From Sphingomonas sp. 32-62-10 (GTDB lineage: Bacteria > Pseudomonadota > Alphaproteobacteria > Sphingomonadales > Sphingomonadaceae), in the NCBI GenBank assembly GCA_002280555.1, contig NCEE01000012.1:33849-97848 (forward strand): a stretch of DNA of 64,000 nt, read 5' to 3'. The position numbers were made by a program, and so were the translations under genes. Shown here in pieces: positions 36,617-44,915 of this stretch. Below the pieces are notes generated by a model that did not search any database, was not told where the DNA came from, and saw only the letters and a program-made list of their open reading frames with translations. The first letter of the stretch is position 1, and each line of letters opens with the position of its first letter.

Positions 36617-37150
36617 ATGCGCTCGCCAAAACGCCCGCTGCCTCCGCTCGATAGCCCCAGTCTGGAACGCCTGGCGTTGCGCTATGTCGAGCGATTTGCG
36701 ACGACGAGGGCGAAATTGGCATCTTATCTGGATGGCAAGATCAGGCTGCGCGGCTTTGATGGGGTGCCGCCCGATACCGCGTTGATTGCCGATCGATTTG
36801 CGGAGGCGGGGTATATCGATGATCGCGCATTCGGTGAGGCCCGCGCGCGCGCCATGGCCCGCCGGGGACTCGGTGCGCGGCGCGTCTCCGGGGCGTTGCA
36901 CCACGCCGGCATCGGCGCCGAGGACAGCGCCGCCCTGGCACCCGATATCGCCGACCGTGCGGTTGATGCAGCGCTGACCTTTGCGCGAAAGCGACGGATA
37001 GGTCCGTTCTCGGACGAGCCGGTCGATCGTATCAAGCGCGAGAAACAGATCGCTGCGATGATCCGTGGCGGTCATGGTTTCAGTCTGGCCAGGCGCATCG
37101 CTGCGATGGCGCCTGGAGAGGATGTCGACCAGCTGCGTGACGCTGAATAA
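36617..37150 (+). CDS. recX: RecX-family regulator of RecA
   Basis: 177 aa made of three-helix RecX repeats. LERLALRYVERFATTRAKLASYLDGK opens repeat 1, YIDDRAFGEARARAMARRGLGARRVSGALHHAGI repeat 2, and DALTFARKRRIGPF-type sequence repeat 3. RecX caps RecA filaments and dampens recombination and the SOS response. Unlike in E. coli it is not next to recA; it is divergent from the fatty acyl-AMP ligase (106 bp between starts). I looked for a LexA box in that gap and found none. Confidence 0.88.
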   Translation: MRSPKRPLPPLDSPSLERLALRYVERFATTRAKLASYLDGKIRLRGFDGVPPDTALIADRFAEAGYIDDRAFGEARARAMARRGLGARRVSGALHHAGIGAEDSAALAPDIADRAVDAALTFARKRRIGPFSDEPVDRIKREKQIAAMIRGGHGFSLARRIAAMAPGEDVDQLRDAE

Positions 37151-37288
37151 GAGCCCCCGCCGCAATGGGTGCAAGCGACTGAAGCCCACCGCGACATTGG
37201 CCGCGGCGGCGATGGGCGATCAATGACGTCAGATGATTTTATCTCGTCAGCTTGTGTGCTAGCAGTCGTTACGGGGGGAGAATGTATC

Positions 37289-37909
37289 TTGGTATCTGAG
37301 CAGCCGGAAGCGCATCAAGCGGTAACAGCAACGCTCGATCCGCTCGCATCCGAACGACACAGCTTCGAACATCGTGTGGCCTCGCCAGACGGCGAAACCG
37401 ATGGGCACCGCGTATCGGGTGCGCTGAAATGGTTTGATGTTACGCGTGGTTTTGGTTTCATCGTCGCTGATGATCGCGCGTTTGGTGATGTGCTGGTGCA
37501 TTTTTCGGTGCTGCAAGCGCATGGCCGTCGCAGCCTGCCCGAAGGCGCGCGGATTGATTGCATCGCCGTTCGGCGCGATCGGGGTTTCCAGGCATCTGAA
37601 ATCATCGATATCGATCTGACGAATGCCGTCGAGGTGCCCCCTCGCATGCGATCAGTCGAGGAGCGCGTGAATCCGGCGGCCTTGATCGATCAGGCGGGCG
37701 ATTTCGAACCTGTGACCGTCAAATGGTTCAATCGTTTGAAGGGATATGGATTTCTCGTGCGCGATTCTGATTCCGCCGATATATTCGTCCATATGGAAAC
37801 GCTGCGCCGTGCCAATATTGGCGAGGTGGAGCCTGACCAACCATTGCGCGCCCGAGTTGTCGATGGACGCAAGGGGCCGCTTGCGGTGGTGGTCGAACAG
37901 GAAGGCTGA
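37289..37909 (+). CDS. protein with two cold-shock domains
   Basis: 206 aa from a TTG at 37289, chosen because GGGGGGAG ends 8 nt before it; the frame is open back to 37169, giving a longer alternative. Two cold-shock domains are present: GALKWFDVTRGFGFIVADD...DVLVHFSVLQ (about 45-110), and VTVKWFNRLKGYGFLVRD...DIFVHMETLRRA (about 138-200). Both RNP1 (GFGFI, GYGFL) and RNP2 (VLVHF, IFVHM) motifs are intact. Double-CSD proteins are common in alphaproteobacteria and act as RNA/ssDNA chaperones. It is followed after 6 nt by the DUF192 gene, a conserved pairing, so probably one transcript. Confidence 0.9.
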   Translation: MVSEQPEAHQAVTATLDPLASERHSFEHRVASPDGETDGHRVSGALKWFDVTRGFGFIVADDRAFGDVLVHFSVLQAHGRRSLPEGARIDCIAVRRDRGFQASEIIDIDLTNAVEVPPRMRSVEERVNPAALIDQAGDFEPVTVKWFNRLKGYGFLVRDSDSADIFVHMETLRRANIGEVEPDQPLRARVVDGRKGPLAVVVEQEG

Positions 37910-37915
37910 CGGCAC

Positions 37916-38419
37916 ATGCGATTGACCCGGTGGATTGGCGCGGCGACAGCGCTCGCCCTGTTGGCATCACTCACCGATTGTTCGGGCGGTACCGCGGCTG
38001 CATCCGCTTCGACCGAAGCACGGACGGCGACTATCACGGTAACGGTTAAGAGCGTCAATGGCGTCCACACCTTTCAGGTCGAAACCGCCAAAACCGAAGA
38101 TGAGCAGCAGCGCGGGCTGATGTACCGTACCGATATTCCCAAGGATGGCGGTATGCTGTTTGCGCCCTATCCGCCCAGCGGACCGCCGCGTGAGGCCAGT
38201 TTCTGGATGAAGAACACACCGAGCCCACTCGACATTATCTTTATCCGCGCCGATGGTTCGATCGCGCATATTGCCGAGAATACGACGCCTTTCTCCGAAA
38301 GCCCCATCCCATCGGGCGAACCGGTCGCAGCGGTGCTTGAACTCAAGGGTGGCCGTGCGGCCGAACTTGGCATTGCCGAGGATGATATTGTCACTTGGCC
38401 CGGCGGCCCCGGACGCTGA
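37916..38419 (+). CDS. DUF192 domain exported protein
   Basis: 167 aa. A hydrophobic signal segment (WIGAATALALLASLTDC) is followed by a small beta domain of the DUF192 family: FQVETAKTEDEQQRGLMYRTDIPKDGGMLF, FWMKNTPSPLDIIFI, and VLELKGGRAAELGI. The Cys after LTD is not a standard lipobox (an Asp precedes it), so lipidation is doubtful. The molecular role of DUF192 is unknown. It follows the double cold-shock gene by 6 nt, the usual partner in this group. Confidence 0.88.
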   Translation: MRLTRWIGAATALALLASLTDCSGGTAAASASTEARTATITVTVKSVNGVHTFQVETAKTEDEQQRGLMYRTDIPKDGGMLFAPYPPSGPPREASFWMKNTPSPLDIIFIRADGSIAHIAENTTPFSESPIPSGEPVAAVLELKGGRAAELGIAEDDIVTWPGGPGR

Positions 38420-38486
38420 CCGCAAAAAACAGATGACGACGAACCCTGCTGTTGCTGCCTGCGCCGCCAACGGCTAAGCGGCGGGC

Positions 38487-38879
38487 ATGGGCGTTCTTGC
38501 ATCGATCTTTACGTGGTGGAACGGTGCCACCATCGGCACCAACTGGGCGTTGCGCGGCAAAACGCGCGCTGGTGAGGATTCGCTCGGCAATGTCTATTAT
38601 GAGGGCGGCGTCGACATGCACGGTAATGTGCGGCGCTGGGTAATCTATGCAGGCGCCAATGATGCCAGCCGCGTGCCGCCCGAATGGTTTGGCTGGCTGC
38701 ATCATCAGGTCGAAGCTTTGCCGGATCAGGCCCTGCCGCCGCCGCGCCGCTGGCAAAAGCCGCCTTTGCCGAACTTGACCGGCACGGCAGCCGCCTATCG
38801 CCCTGCGGGTGCCCTTGAAAAAGGCGGCGCGCGCGCGGCTGCCACTGGCGATTACGAAGCGTGGACGCCGGGCGAATAA
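38487..38879 (+). CDS. NADH:ubiquinone oxidoreductase NDUFA12-like accessory subunit
   Basis: 130 aa. NDUFA12/B17.2 signature: FTWWNGATIGTNWALRGKTRAGEDSLGNVYYEG, then RRWVIYAGANDASRVPPEWFGWLHHQ. It is a complex I accessory subunit shared by alphaproteobacteria and mitochondria, attached to the peripheral arm. The C-terminal tail is proline-rich. The downstream DUF2155 gene starts inside this gene's last codons (19-bp overlap). The pair followed by aat is a recurring alphaproteobacterial arrangement. Confidence 0.94.
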   Translation: MGVLASIFTWWNGATIGTNWALRGKTRAGEDSLGNVYYEGGVDMHGNVRRWVIYAGANDASRVPPEWFGWLHHQVEALPDQALPPPRRWQKPPLPNLTGTAAAYRPAGALEKGGARAAATGDYEAWTPGE

Positions 38880-39547
38880 GGCCCTGGCTGATCGCAGGTG
38901 GCGGGGCGATTCTGCTCGCCCTGCTGATCTGGGCTGGGGTTTCCTATTTCGGTGACGCGGCCGATGATTCCGTCACCCTCCAGTCGGCACCAACGACCGA
39001 ACTCGATAAAGTGCAGGCGGCGTCAGACGTTGTCACCGTTGACGTTACCCCCGACCTTGACTTGACTCGAGGTGCCACGCCGATGGCGCAGCGCGTCGCG
39101 GTGGTCGGCCTGCTTAACAAGCGGAATGGTGTGTCGCGTAACCTGACGTTGAAGCCGGGGCAGGCTGTTCGCGTCGGCGACGTTATCGTTCGGCTGCGGG
39201 CCTGCGAACACACCGCGCCCTGGGAACAGGAGGAATTCACTGGCGCCTTTGTGCAGGTTGACGTCCAGCAGCCCGACAAGGGGTGGCGGCGGTATTTTTC
39301 AGGCTGGCTTTACAAGGAGCGGCCGGCGCTCAACGTGGTGCAGCACCCCGTTTATGACGTGTGGACCAAAAGCTGTGCGATGACCTTTCCGAGCGGTGGC
39401 GAAGCCGTTGCGGGATCGGGCGGCAGAGCCAATAACCGGTCGAGCGCGGAAAAATCCCCGACTGTCGGCGCGGGCGAACGCCCGTCGGCGCCACCAAGCG
39501 CGCCCGCAACCGCCCCGTCGACGGCTGAAGACAGTCCGGCCAGATAA
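38861..39547 (+). CDS. DUF2155 domain exported protein
   Basis: 228 aa, GTG start at 38861 overlapping the NDUFA12 gene. One N-terminal membrane or signal segment (WLIAGGGAILLALLIWAGVSYF) is followed by a DUF2155 domain with AVVGLLNKRNGVSRNLTLKPGQ, VIVRLRACEHTAPWEQEE, FVQVDVQQ and FSGWLYKERPALNVVQHPVYDVWTKSC. Two conserved cysteines (RACEH and KSC) could form a disulfide in the periplasm. The Ser/Pro/Ala-rich tail lies antisense to the end of aat: the two genes overlap tail to tail by 196 bp. The function of DUF2155 is unknown. Confidence 0.88.
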   Translation: MDAGRIRPWLIAGGGAILLALLIWAGVSYFGDAADDSVTLQSAPTTELDKVQAASDVVTVDVTPDLDLTRGATPMAQRVAVVGLLNKRNGVSRNLTLKPGQAVRVGDVIVRLRACEHTAPWEQEEFTGAFVQVDVQQPDKGWRRYFSGWLYKERPALNVVQHPVYDVWTKSCAMTFPSGGEAVAGSGGRANNRSSAEKSPTVGAGERPSAPPSAPATAPSTAEDSPAR

Positions 39548-40089
39548 TCGCGCCGACTAATCTCGATTGCGCCCAGCGACGCGAGATGATCGGTCTGGAA
39601 CTGGCAATCGAGCAGTTGGAAACCGCCGACCTTCAGCCGCGCCACGAGCCATGCCAGCGCCACTTTGGATGCGTCGCGCGCCCGGCTGACCATGCTCTCA
39701 CCGAAGAACGCGCGGCCAAGCGCGAGCCCATAGAGCCCGCCCACCAGCCGCTCCCCATCCCAGCATTCGACTGAATGGGCATATCCCATGCGGTGCAGAT
39801 CGATGAAAGCACGTTCGATATCGGTGCTGATCCAGGTATCGGGCCGGTCGGCGGCGGAGGCGGCGCAGAGCGCTATGACTTGTTCGAAGGCGGTGTCTGC
39901 AGTGACGCGGAAACGGTCTGCAGCGATGGTTTTCTTAAGCGAATGCGACAAATGAAATCCGTCGAGCGGCAGGATCGCGCGGCGTTTCGGCTCGACCCAG
40001 TAGATGCTGTCGGCACCCCGGTGATCCGCCATCGGAAATACGCCGACCGCATAAGCGCCGAGCACGAGTTTGGGATCGAGCGCCGTCAT
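39352..40089 (-). CDS. aat: leucyl/phenylalanyl-tRNA-protein transferase
   Basis: 245 aa from ATG 40089 (TALDPKLVLGAYAVGVFPMADHR); the frame reaches 40200 but the extra 37 residues are not family-like. GNAT-like motifs are YWVEPKRRAILPLDGFHLS, DTWISTDIERAFIDLHRMGYAHSVECWDGERLVGGLYG, ALGRAFFGESMVSR and LLDCQFQTDHLASLGAIEI. It attaches Leu/Phe to N-terminal Lys/Arg of proteins for ClpS-ClpAP degradation (N-degron pathway). The C-terminal extension ending GKVIAQLLVHTS is usual in sphingomonads, and its coding end lies antisense to the DUF2155 gene. Confidence 0.94.
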   Translation of the reverse strand: MTALDPKLVLGAYAVGVFPMADHRGADSIYWVEPKRRAILPLDGFHLSHSLKKTIAADRFRVTADTAFEQVIALCAASAADRPDTWISTDIERAFIDLHRMGYAHSVECWDGERLVGGLYGLALGRAFFGESMVSRARDASKVALAWLVARLKVGGFQLLDCQFQTDHLASLGAIEISRRDYLAGLSSAVDGAVAGALGGADGRSPAPTVGDFSALDRLLALPPDPATASPPLGKVIAQLLVHTS

Positions 40090-40102
40090 TGAGCCGATTG
40101 GT

Positions 40103-40831
40103 TCAGCGCGAGCCGCCCGATGTTGCCAGTCTCTTCTCGATCGCCCGCCAGAGCTGGGCAAAGGCCTGCCCCGACGCGCTTTTGCCGGCAAAGCTGCCAA
40201 CGGGTGCCCGCCGCACCGTCATCGATTCGATCACGCTCGCCATTGGGATGACGGGCCAATCGGGGTGACGGGCCAGCGCTTCGCCGTGGAGCTTGCGGCG
40301 CTTGTCGACCATCGAATGCACCGGCATCAACTGCGCTCGGGCGCCGAGCCGTTCGGCCACCTCGGCAAAGGCGCGTTCGGACAGGGGGGACGGGATGACC
40401 GGCACCACGATCAGATCGGCGGCGCGCATCACCTGATCGCTCGTCTCGGTAAGGCCTGGCGGGCAATCGAGCAGCACGCGATCATAATGTTTGCCGATTG
40501 AGGCGAGCAATTTGGTAAGCAGCTTCTTCTTATCGATCTCATGAAACAGCACATCGAGGCCGCGCAGCGACGAATCCGCGCCGATCAGGTCGAGCCGCTC
40601 GACGCCCGTCTTGCGGACCAGTTTTTCGGGGTCGATATCCTTGGTGAATATCGACTGGGCCTGATCCTTGGTCTTGCGTTCGGTGAGCATGAAGGTGCTC
40701 GCGGCCTGGGGATCGAGATCCCATAGCAAGGTTCGGCGCGACGATTGAGTCGCGGCACACCAGGCCAGGTTCACGGCAAGTGTGGTTTTGCCGACGCCAC
40801 CTTTCAAGCTGTAGATCGCAATAGTCGCCAA
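40103..40831 (-). CDS. ParA-family ATPase
   Basis: 242 aa from a TTG at 40831, 11 nt after a perfect AAGGAGG; this gives the typical start ATIAIYSLKGGVGKTT. The frame stays open to 40912, but that leader lacks homology. The deviant Walker A (KGGVGKTT, residues 10-17), Walker A' DLDPQAAS and Walker B LLDCPPGL define the ParA/MinD class. No parB-like gene follows, so this is an orphan ParA, likely for positioning cargo other than the chromosome origin (inference). It ends 13 nt upstream of aat on the same strand, so the two may be co-transcribed. Confidence 0.9.
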   Translation of the reverse strand: MATIAIYSLKGGVGKTTLAVNLAWCAATQSSRRTLLWDLDPQAASTFMLTERKTKDQAQSIFTKDIDPEKLVRKTGVERLDLIGADSSLRGLDVLFHEIDKKKLLTKLLASIGKHYDRVLLDCPPGLTETSDQVMRAADLIVVPVIPSPLSERAFAEVAERLGARAQLMPVHSMVDKRRKLHGEALARHPDWPVIPMASVIESMTVRRAPVGSFAGKSASGQAFAQLWRAIEKRLATSGGSR

Positions 40832-40936
40832 GGGTCGGTGATCCTCCTTCAATGGCCCTGCATCGTGCCCAACCCCTCGCGCCGGTGCAAGGTTAACTTG
40901 TCGATCCAGCACCCAAGCGCCTTGGCGCCTTCCCAG

Positions 40937-40969
40937 TAAAAGGGCCGGTGGTTCGATGAACCCCGGCCC
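40937..40969 (-). terminator. rho-independent terminator of the MliC-like lipoprotein gene
   Basis: GGGCCGG (40942-40948) pairs with CCGGCCC (40963-40969), and an inner GGTTC/GAACC extends the stem. On the minus strand the stem is followed by TTTTACT. It lies 27 nt beyond the lipoprotein stop and upstream of the ParA gene. Confidence 0.85.
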
Positions 40970-40996
40970 GGTTTAAACAATGCTGATCGGTATCGA

Positions 40997-41377
40997 TCAG
41001 ATTTTGCAGGCCTGGCTGGGCTTGCCGGGCTGGGCGAGGGTGATCCCCTTGGGCGTGCCGGTCAGCGAATAGCCATCGGCAACCAGCGGATCGCCGGCGT
41101 TTTCAGCCGTCAGCTTGATGGGCGCGCCATCCTTTTCGGTGCGCAGCTCCGCAATCTTGTCACCCGACATGAAATCGACATAGGCCAGGCTGTTGTCCTT
41201 GCACCGGAACGTCACCGAAGCCTTGATCGACGGCGGCAGCTCAACCTTGGGCGCCTTGGCGAGCTCCTCAGCCTGGGGATCGGGTGCCTGGGTCGTCACC
41301 GTTTCGGTTTTCTGATCACAGGCAGCGAGCGGCAAAAGCAGCATCGCAGCGGCGGCAAAAAGCGTGTTTTTTGTCAT
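40997..41377 (-). CDS. MliC-like lipoprotein (putative C-type lysozyme inhibitor)
   Basis: 126 aa from ATG 41377 (MTKNTLFAAAAMLLLPLAAC), a clean lipoprotein signal with lipobox LAAC; the ATG at 41416 only adds a non-signal leader. After a Pro/Glu-rich linker, the C-terminal 70 residues resemble the MliC/PliC fold: VTFRCKDNSLAYVDFMSGDKIAELRT, DGYSLTGTPKGITLAQPGKPSQACKI, with the two cysteines that form the fold's disulfide. MliC proteins shield peptidoglycan from C-type lysozyme. The match is by pattern only, so the inhibitor role is tentative. It is monocistronic with a strong terminator. Confidence 0.75.
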   Translation of the reverse strand: MTKNTLFAAAAMLLLPLAACDQKTETVTTQAPDPQAEELAKAPKVELPPSIKASVTFRCKDNSLAYVDFMSGDKIAELRTEKDGAPIKLTAENAGDPLVADGYSLTGTPKGITLAQPGKPSQACKI

Positions 41378-41493
41378 GGTGACTGAACGCTTCGCGCACG
41401 CAACAAGTTTCGTCAAGAGGCCTTTAACTGCGCCAAACTTTTGCTTCGCAATGCAATATTTTCGTCATCAATCATTCATGTGAATGTCTGCTT

Positions 41494-42900
41494 TCATTCA
41501 TGAAACTCGTGGAGTTCGGGTATCCGGCCAAAGGCGATCTTGGTGCCAACCCGATCGATCCGGCCGCCGTGAAGCGGCCCCACTGAAACGGCGTGCCGAC
41601 CGAATTTCTCGTTGATCGAATCCATCGCCCGACTGAGCGCCAGCCCGCGGGTTTCGCGCGCCAGCGGATCATTGGCATCGAGATGCGCGAACAAGCTTTC
41701 CTGCTCTCCCGCCACCGGCTCGATCTCGCACAGGGTAACGCCCACCTGGCGAAGCTGAAATCCACCCACCCGCTTGCGCCCCGCCGCCGCCAGTTGCGGG
41801 AACAGCCCGTCCAGCGCGGCGAGGATAACAAAACTGTCCTGCGTAACCGGCAGCTTGACTGAGGCACGCCAGTTGCTCTTGTCGTCCTCAAACTTGCCGT
41901 GGAGCATAAGCAGGCGGCAATAATGCCCTTTGCGCCGCAACCGGCTCGCCGCCTTCAACGCGAGCCGCCGCGCGGTCAGCCGCACCGACTCAAGCCCGCG
42001 TTTACTGGGTGAAAGCACATGGCTGTGCCCGATCGTCCGGCTTTGCGTCGGCTTTTCGGGCAGGTCGACGCCGTGAAGAAGGTACCAGAGCCGATCACCA
42101 TTGGTGCCGCCCCAGGCGTTGCCGGCGTCACGCGGGCGACGCTCGCAAAGCTGGCGGATATCGTTGATCCCCTCCTGTGCCAGCCGCCGCTCCATTTTCG
42201 CGCCGATGCCCGCAATGTCGCGCAAGGGAAGATCGTACAGCCGGTGTGGCAGCGTTTCGGCCGGCAGGATCACCAGCCCATCGGGCTTCATCATATCGGA
42301 AGCGAGCTTGGCGAGCAGCCGGTTGGGGGCGACCCCGATCGAACTCGTCATGCATGCGCCGATATTGGCGCGAATGCCCGCCTTGATGCGGTGGGCGAGC
42401 GCGGTCACCGCCTCGATACTGTTTTCGTTGTCGAGCAGTCGACACGCAACCTCGTCGATCGAGCAGACCTTGGTGACGGGGAGGTGTTTCCACACCTCGG
42501 CGATGATCGCGTCGTGAAACTCGACATATTTTTCATGCCGAGCGGGGGTGACGATGATGTTGCGGCACAGCCGCCGCGCTTCCCATACCGGGGTGCCGGT
42601 TTTGATGCCGAATCGTTTCGCCTCGACGCTCGCGGCGATGGCGACGGTCGTTTCGCTGTCCACCGGCGCGACCAGGATTGGCTTGCCACGTAGCGCCGGG
42701 TTCAGCTGCTGCTCGACGCTGGCAAAATAGCTGTTGAGATCAAGGAACAGCCACCGCAGCGGGCGCGGCGGGAGGGTCAACCCGTCCCGAGTCGTAGCGG
42801 GCAAAGTTGCGGAAGTTGCGGTTCTCCAACGCTCTCCCGCAACCGCCGGAATCGTGTCACCGGCAGGGTAGGATTTGGTTTGTGGAGCATTGTAGAACAT
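41494..42900 (-). CDS. Y-family (UmuC/DinB-like) translesion DNA polymerase under SOS control
   Basis: 468 aa if started at ATG 42900. The palm motif FLDLNSYFASVEQQ (about 52-65) with catalytic Asp and the steric-gate Tyr-Phe, SIDEVACRLL near 150 with the second acidic pair, and the helix-hairpin GIGAKMERRLAQEGI are intact, so the enzyme should be catalytic, unlike ImuB. It copies damaged templates. Related proteins are often labelled ImpB. A LexA box (42895-42909) overlaps the start ATG, so the true start may be an in-frame TTG downstream (42804 or 42780). The first 80 codons are duplicated at 44967-45212. Confidence 0.88.
   Translation of the reverse strand: MFYNAPQTKSYPAGDTIPAVAGERWRTATSATLPATTRDGLTLPPRPLRWLFLDLNSYFASVEQQLNPALRGKPILVAPVDSETTVAIAASVEAKRFGIKTGTPVWEARRLCRNIIVTPARHEKYVEFHDAIIAEVWKHLPVTKVCSIDEVACRLLDNENSIEAVTALAHRIKAGIRANIGACMTSSIGVAPNRLLAKLASDMMKPDGLVILPAETLPHRLYDLPLRDIAGIGAKMERRLAQEGINDIRQLCERRPRDAGNAWGGTNGDRLWYLLHGVDLPEKPTQSRTIGHSHVLSPSKRGLESVRLTARRLALKAASRLRRKGHYCRLLMLHGKFEDDKSNWRASVKLPVTQDSFVILAALDGLFPQLAAAGRKRVGGFQLRQVGVTLCEIEPVAGEQESLFAHLDANDPLARETRGLALSRAMDSINEKFGRHAVSVGPLHGGRIDRVGTKIAFGRIPELHEFHE
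42803..42827. repeat. dispersed AAAGTTGCGG repeat, copy 2
   Basis: AAAGTTGCGGAAGTTGCGG at 42803-42821 matches copies at 9931 and 45106, then diverges at the following GGTCTC. It lies within codons 25-33 of the polymerase frame, or in its 5' leader if translation starts downstream. The hairpin that follows copies 1 and 3 is not present here. Confidence 0.65.
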
Positions 42901-42909
42901 AAGGCGAAC
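42895..42909 (-). promoter_or_regulatory. LexA (SOS) box of the Y-family polymerase gene
   Basis: GAAC-ATAAGGC-GAAC on the plus strand, i.e. GTTC-N7-GTTC toward the gene, the exact alphaproteobacterial LexA consensus. It overlaps the ATG at 42900 and includes a TATGTT that could be the -10 element. Confidence 0.85.
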
Positions 42910-42972
42910 ATAGCGGATTCGCGCGCGGTAGGAAAGGGCGGCTAGGGCAGCGTTACTGCTGCCATCGGACGA

Positions 42973-44760
42973 TCAGTTTCGCGATACTACGCCATCGGCC
43001 GTCGGTGCGAGCAACGATCGTGCGGCGGTCCTTTCCGGTGTTTCATAGGCGCCGTACAGGACGGTATGGAGAACCCGGCGCGCTGCGTCGATCTGGCCCT
43101 GTCGAACCAGTTCCTCGCCGAGGTAGAGGCGTGGTCTCGCCGCAGCCGGCACGCGCTGAATGGCTTCTGCCATCCCTGCCATCGCGTCCTTTGGTGCGCG
43201 CTCACCGAGCTTGGTGAAGCTTTGGAAATAGGCAATCCGGGGTAAGGGCAATTGATCATCAAGCGCGACAGCCCGCTGGAGTGTCTTGCGAGCCATTGCT
43301 GTCATCGCCGGTCGATTTTCGGGAGCGGCGGTAACGGCCTTGTCGGTCAGCGCGACGCCTTTCCACGTAAGGGCAACAATATTTTCCGGTTCTTTGTCGA
43401 GCGCACGTTCGGCATAGGCAAGGCACGTGTCAGCGTTGCCGGATCGGCATTCGGCCTCAGCGGCGAGGCTAAGTACATCAACATCGTCAAATTGCTCGGC
43501 CGCACCACGAATGCGCGACAGCCAGGTGTCTCGTTCTGGCTTGTCGATAGATGTGGGGGCAGGCAGATCATATCCCTTTGCAATCACCGCCTGCGCTAGC
43601 TGTGCACTAAGTGCGATCTTCGGGGCAATCATTGCCACTGCGGCAGGCGACAACGGCGTGATGAGCGGTTCGCCAACGGGCTGCGCTGGCGGCTTGGCCT
43701 CAGCGAAGTAAAATTCGGATTCGGCATAGGAGCGGACTTCGCGCTGGAGCCGCGACATATTGCCGAACACATTTGCGGCTTCAGCCATTGGTTTGCCGCG
43801 GTTGATATCATTCATATACTGGCGAAACTGCTGAGTACGTTCGGGCTTTAGTTTGGAGAAGACGAAATAATGGGCGATCAGCCAGGCGTGATATGGTGTC
43901 CAATGTGATTTATCGGGCCCAATAGCGATGTAATTACCTGTGAGGATATCAGCGACATTCACATTTTCATAAGATCTAAAAAACTGTTTATATTGTGCCG
44001 GATAGCGCGCATAATTAATTGAACCATTTCGACGAATATCCGACATTGAAAAGAGCGCGCCGATACTTTCTACATACCAACTCGGATACACTAATGGATT
44101 ATTAGTGATGATAAAGTGCTGTGTATACAGCGAATAAAGTTCGGCCTCCCAGTGTCTGACGATCGGAAAATAGAAAGGTTCGGGGCACGTTCCTATTTTT
44201 CCGTCCTCATGATAATCATCGCAATCTTCGTTGAATGCGCGCTGGGTGTTCAGTTCGATCAGCTGATCTTTTTGGACGATCGCGAGAACAGCGCCGTTTT
44301 CACCGGCTGAATAATAGACTGGGCTTGAAAATCCCGACGGATAATAGCCGCTTTTCGACGACTGATTGGGGATTCCCAATTCAGTAAATTTTGTTGATGA
44401 ATCAAATAATGTAATCTCGAGCTTATTGGTACTATCAGAAAAATCACCACGGCGATAAAGTCTGACCAACAAATAATGGAGATTCTCGATATTCCGCGTT
44501 ATTCGTCTCAATTCATCAACGCTGTTCTGACCGATAACGATGATATGCCCGGCCTCCGCTCGCTTCCAAGGACCCTTGTTTTTATTGATCAGACCACTGA
44601 CAACGATATCGGGGTCAGCGGATTTCTTGGGCGCCGCCGACGTAGTTTGTCCAGCGCTTTGCACGAGTAGGGGGAGCGTGATCGTTCGACTGTTCGATGG
44701 CGCTGCAATGATAATGCAGACGATTATTGTGATACACCACCATTGATATCTAGCCATCAC
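42973..44760 (-). CDS. exported TPR-containing protein of unknown function
   Basis: 595 aa. A signal segment (CITIIVCIIIAAPSNS) is followed by a large N-terminal domain (about 45-345) containing WKRAEAGHIIVIG, RLYRRGDFSDSTNKLEITLFD, RAFNEDCDD and YPSWYVESIGALFSMSDIRRNG, a pattern I recall from uncharacterised exported sphingomonad proteins with a peptidase-MA-like look. The C-terminal part (about 400-580) is TPR-like helix pairs (ALDKEPENIVALTWKGVALTDKAV). No HExxH motif is seen. The coding sequence for the N-terminal domain is clearly AT-richer than the TPR half and than neighbours. It lies between two LexA-boxed polymerase 5' ends. Confidence 0.75.
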   Translation of the reverse strand: MMARYQWWCITIIVCIIIAAPSNSRTITLPLLVQSAGQTTSAAPKKSADPDIVVSGLINKNKGPWKRAEAGHIIVIGQNSVDELRRITRNIENLHYLLVRLYRRGDFSDSTNKLEITLFDSSTKFTELGIPNQSSKSGYYPSGFSSPVYYSAGENGAVLAIVQKDQLIELNTQRAFNEDCDDYHEDGKIGTCPEPFYFPIVRHWEAELYSLYTQHFIITNNPLVYPSWYVESIGALFSMSDIRRNGSINYARYPAQYKQFFRSYENVNVADILTGNYIAIGPDKSHWTPYHAWLIAHYFVFSKLKPERTQQFRQYMNDINRGKPMAEAANVFGNMSRLQREVRSYAESEFYFAEAKPPAQPVGEPLITPLSPAAVAMIAPKIALSAQLAQAVIAKGYDLPAPTSIDKPERDTWLSRIRGAAEQFDDVDVLSLAAEAECRSGNADTCLAYAERALDKEPENIVALTWKGVALTDKAVTAAPENRPAMTAMARKTLQRAVALDDQLPLPRIAYFQSFTKLGERAPKDAMAGMAEAIQRVPAAARPRLYLGEELVRQGQIDAARRVLHTVLYGAYETPERTAARSLLAPTADGVVSRN

Positions 44761-44915
44761 GTTGCCTCGTGAGTCGGTACGGTACCTACTGTATTTATTG
44801 AATCCGCCGGTGCTATGCTATTGTTTTAAATCATTTCCGAAGTGATGATGGACCGGATCATTTAAAGCGCTCGGCGCTCAAACAGTTCCGGATGGGCCTG
44901 CGGCTGCTGAGATTG

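Larger units (their letters stand above)
42664..42909. repeat. 246-bp direct repeat, copy A (5' part of Y-family polymerase gene plus LexA box)
   Basis: Aligns without gaps to 44967-45212 at a constant offset of 2303 bp. Shared landmarks are the segment beginning CGGCGCGACCAGGATTGGCT, the AAAGTTGCGG element (42803-42827) and the LexA box. Many differences fall at third codon positions, suggesting that both copies once evolved as coding sequence. Confidence 0.85.

Noticed and set aside
41471..41505. Repeated CATTCATG units before the polymerase stop, considered as a short tandem or CRISPR-like array
   Set aside because: Only two or three short, irregular copies and no spacers; no CRISPR array was seen anywhere in the window.
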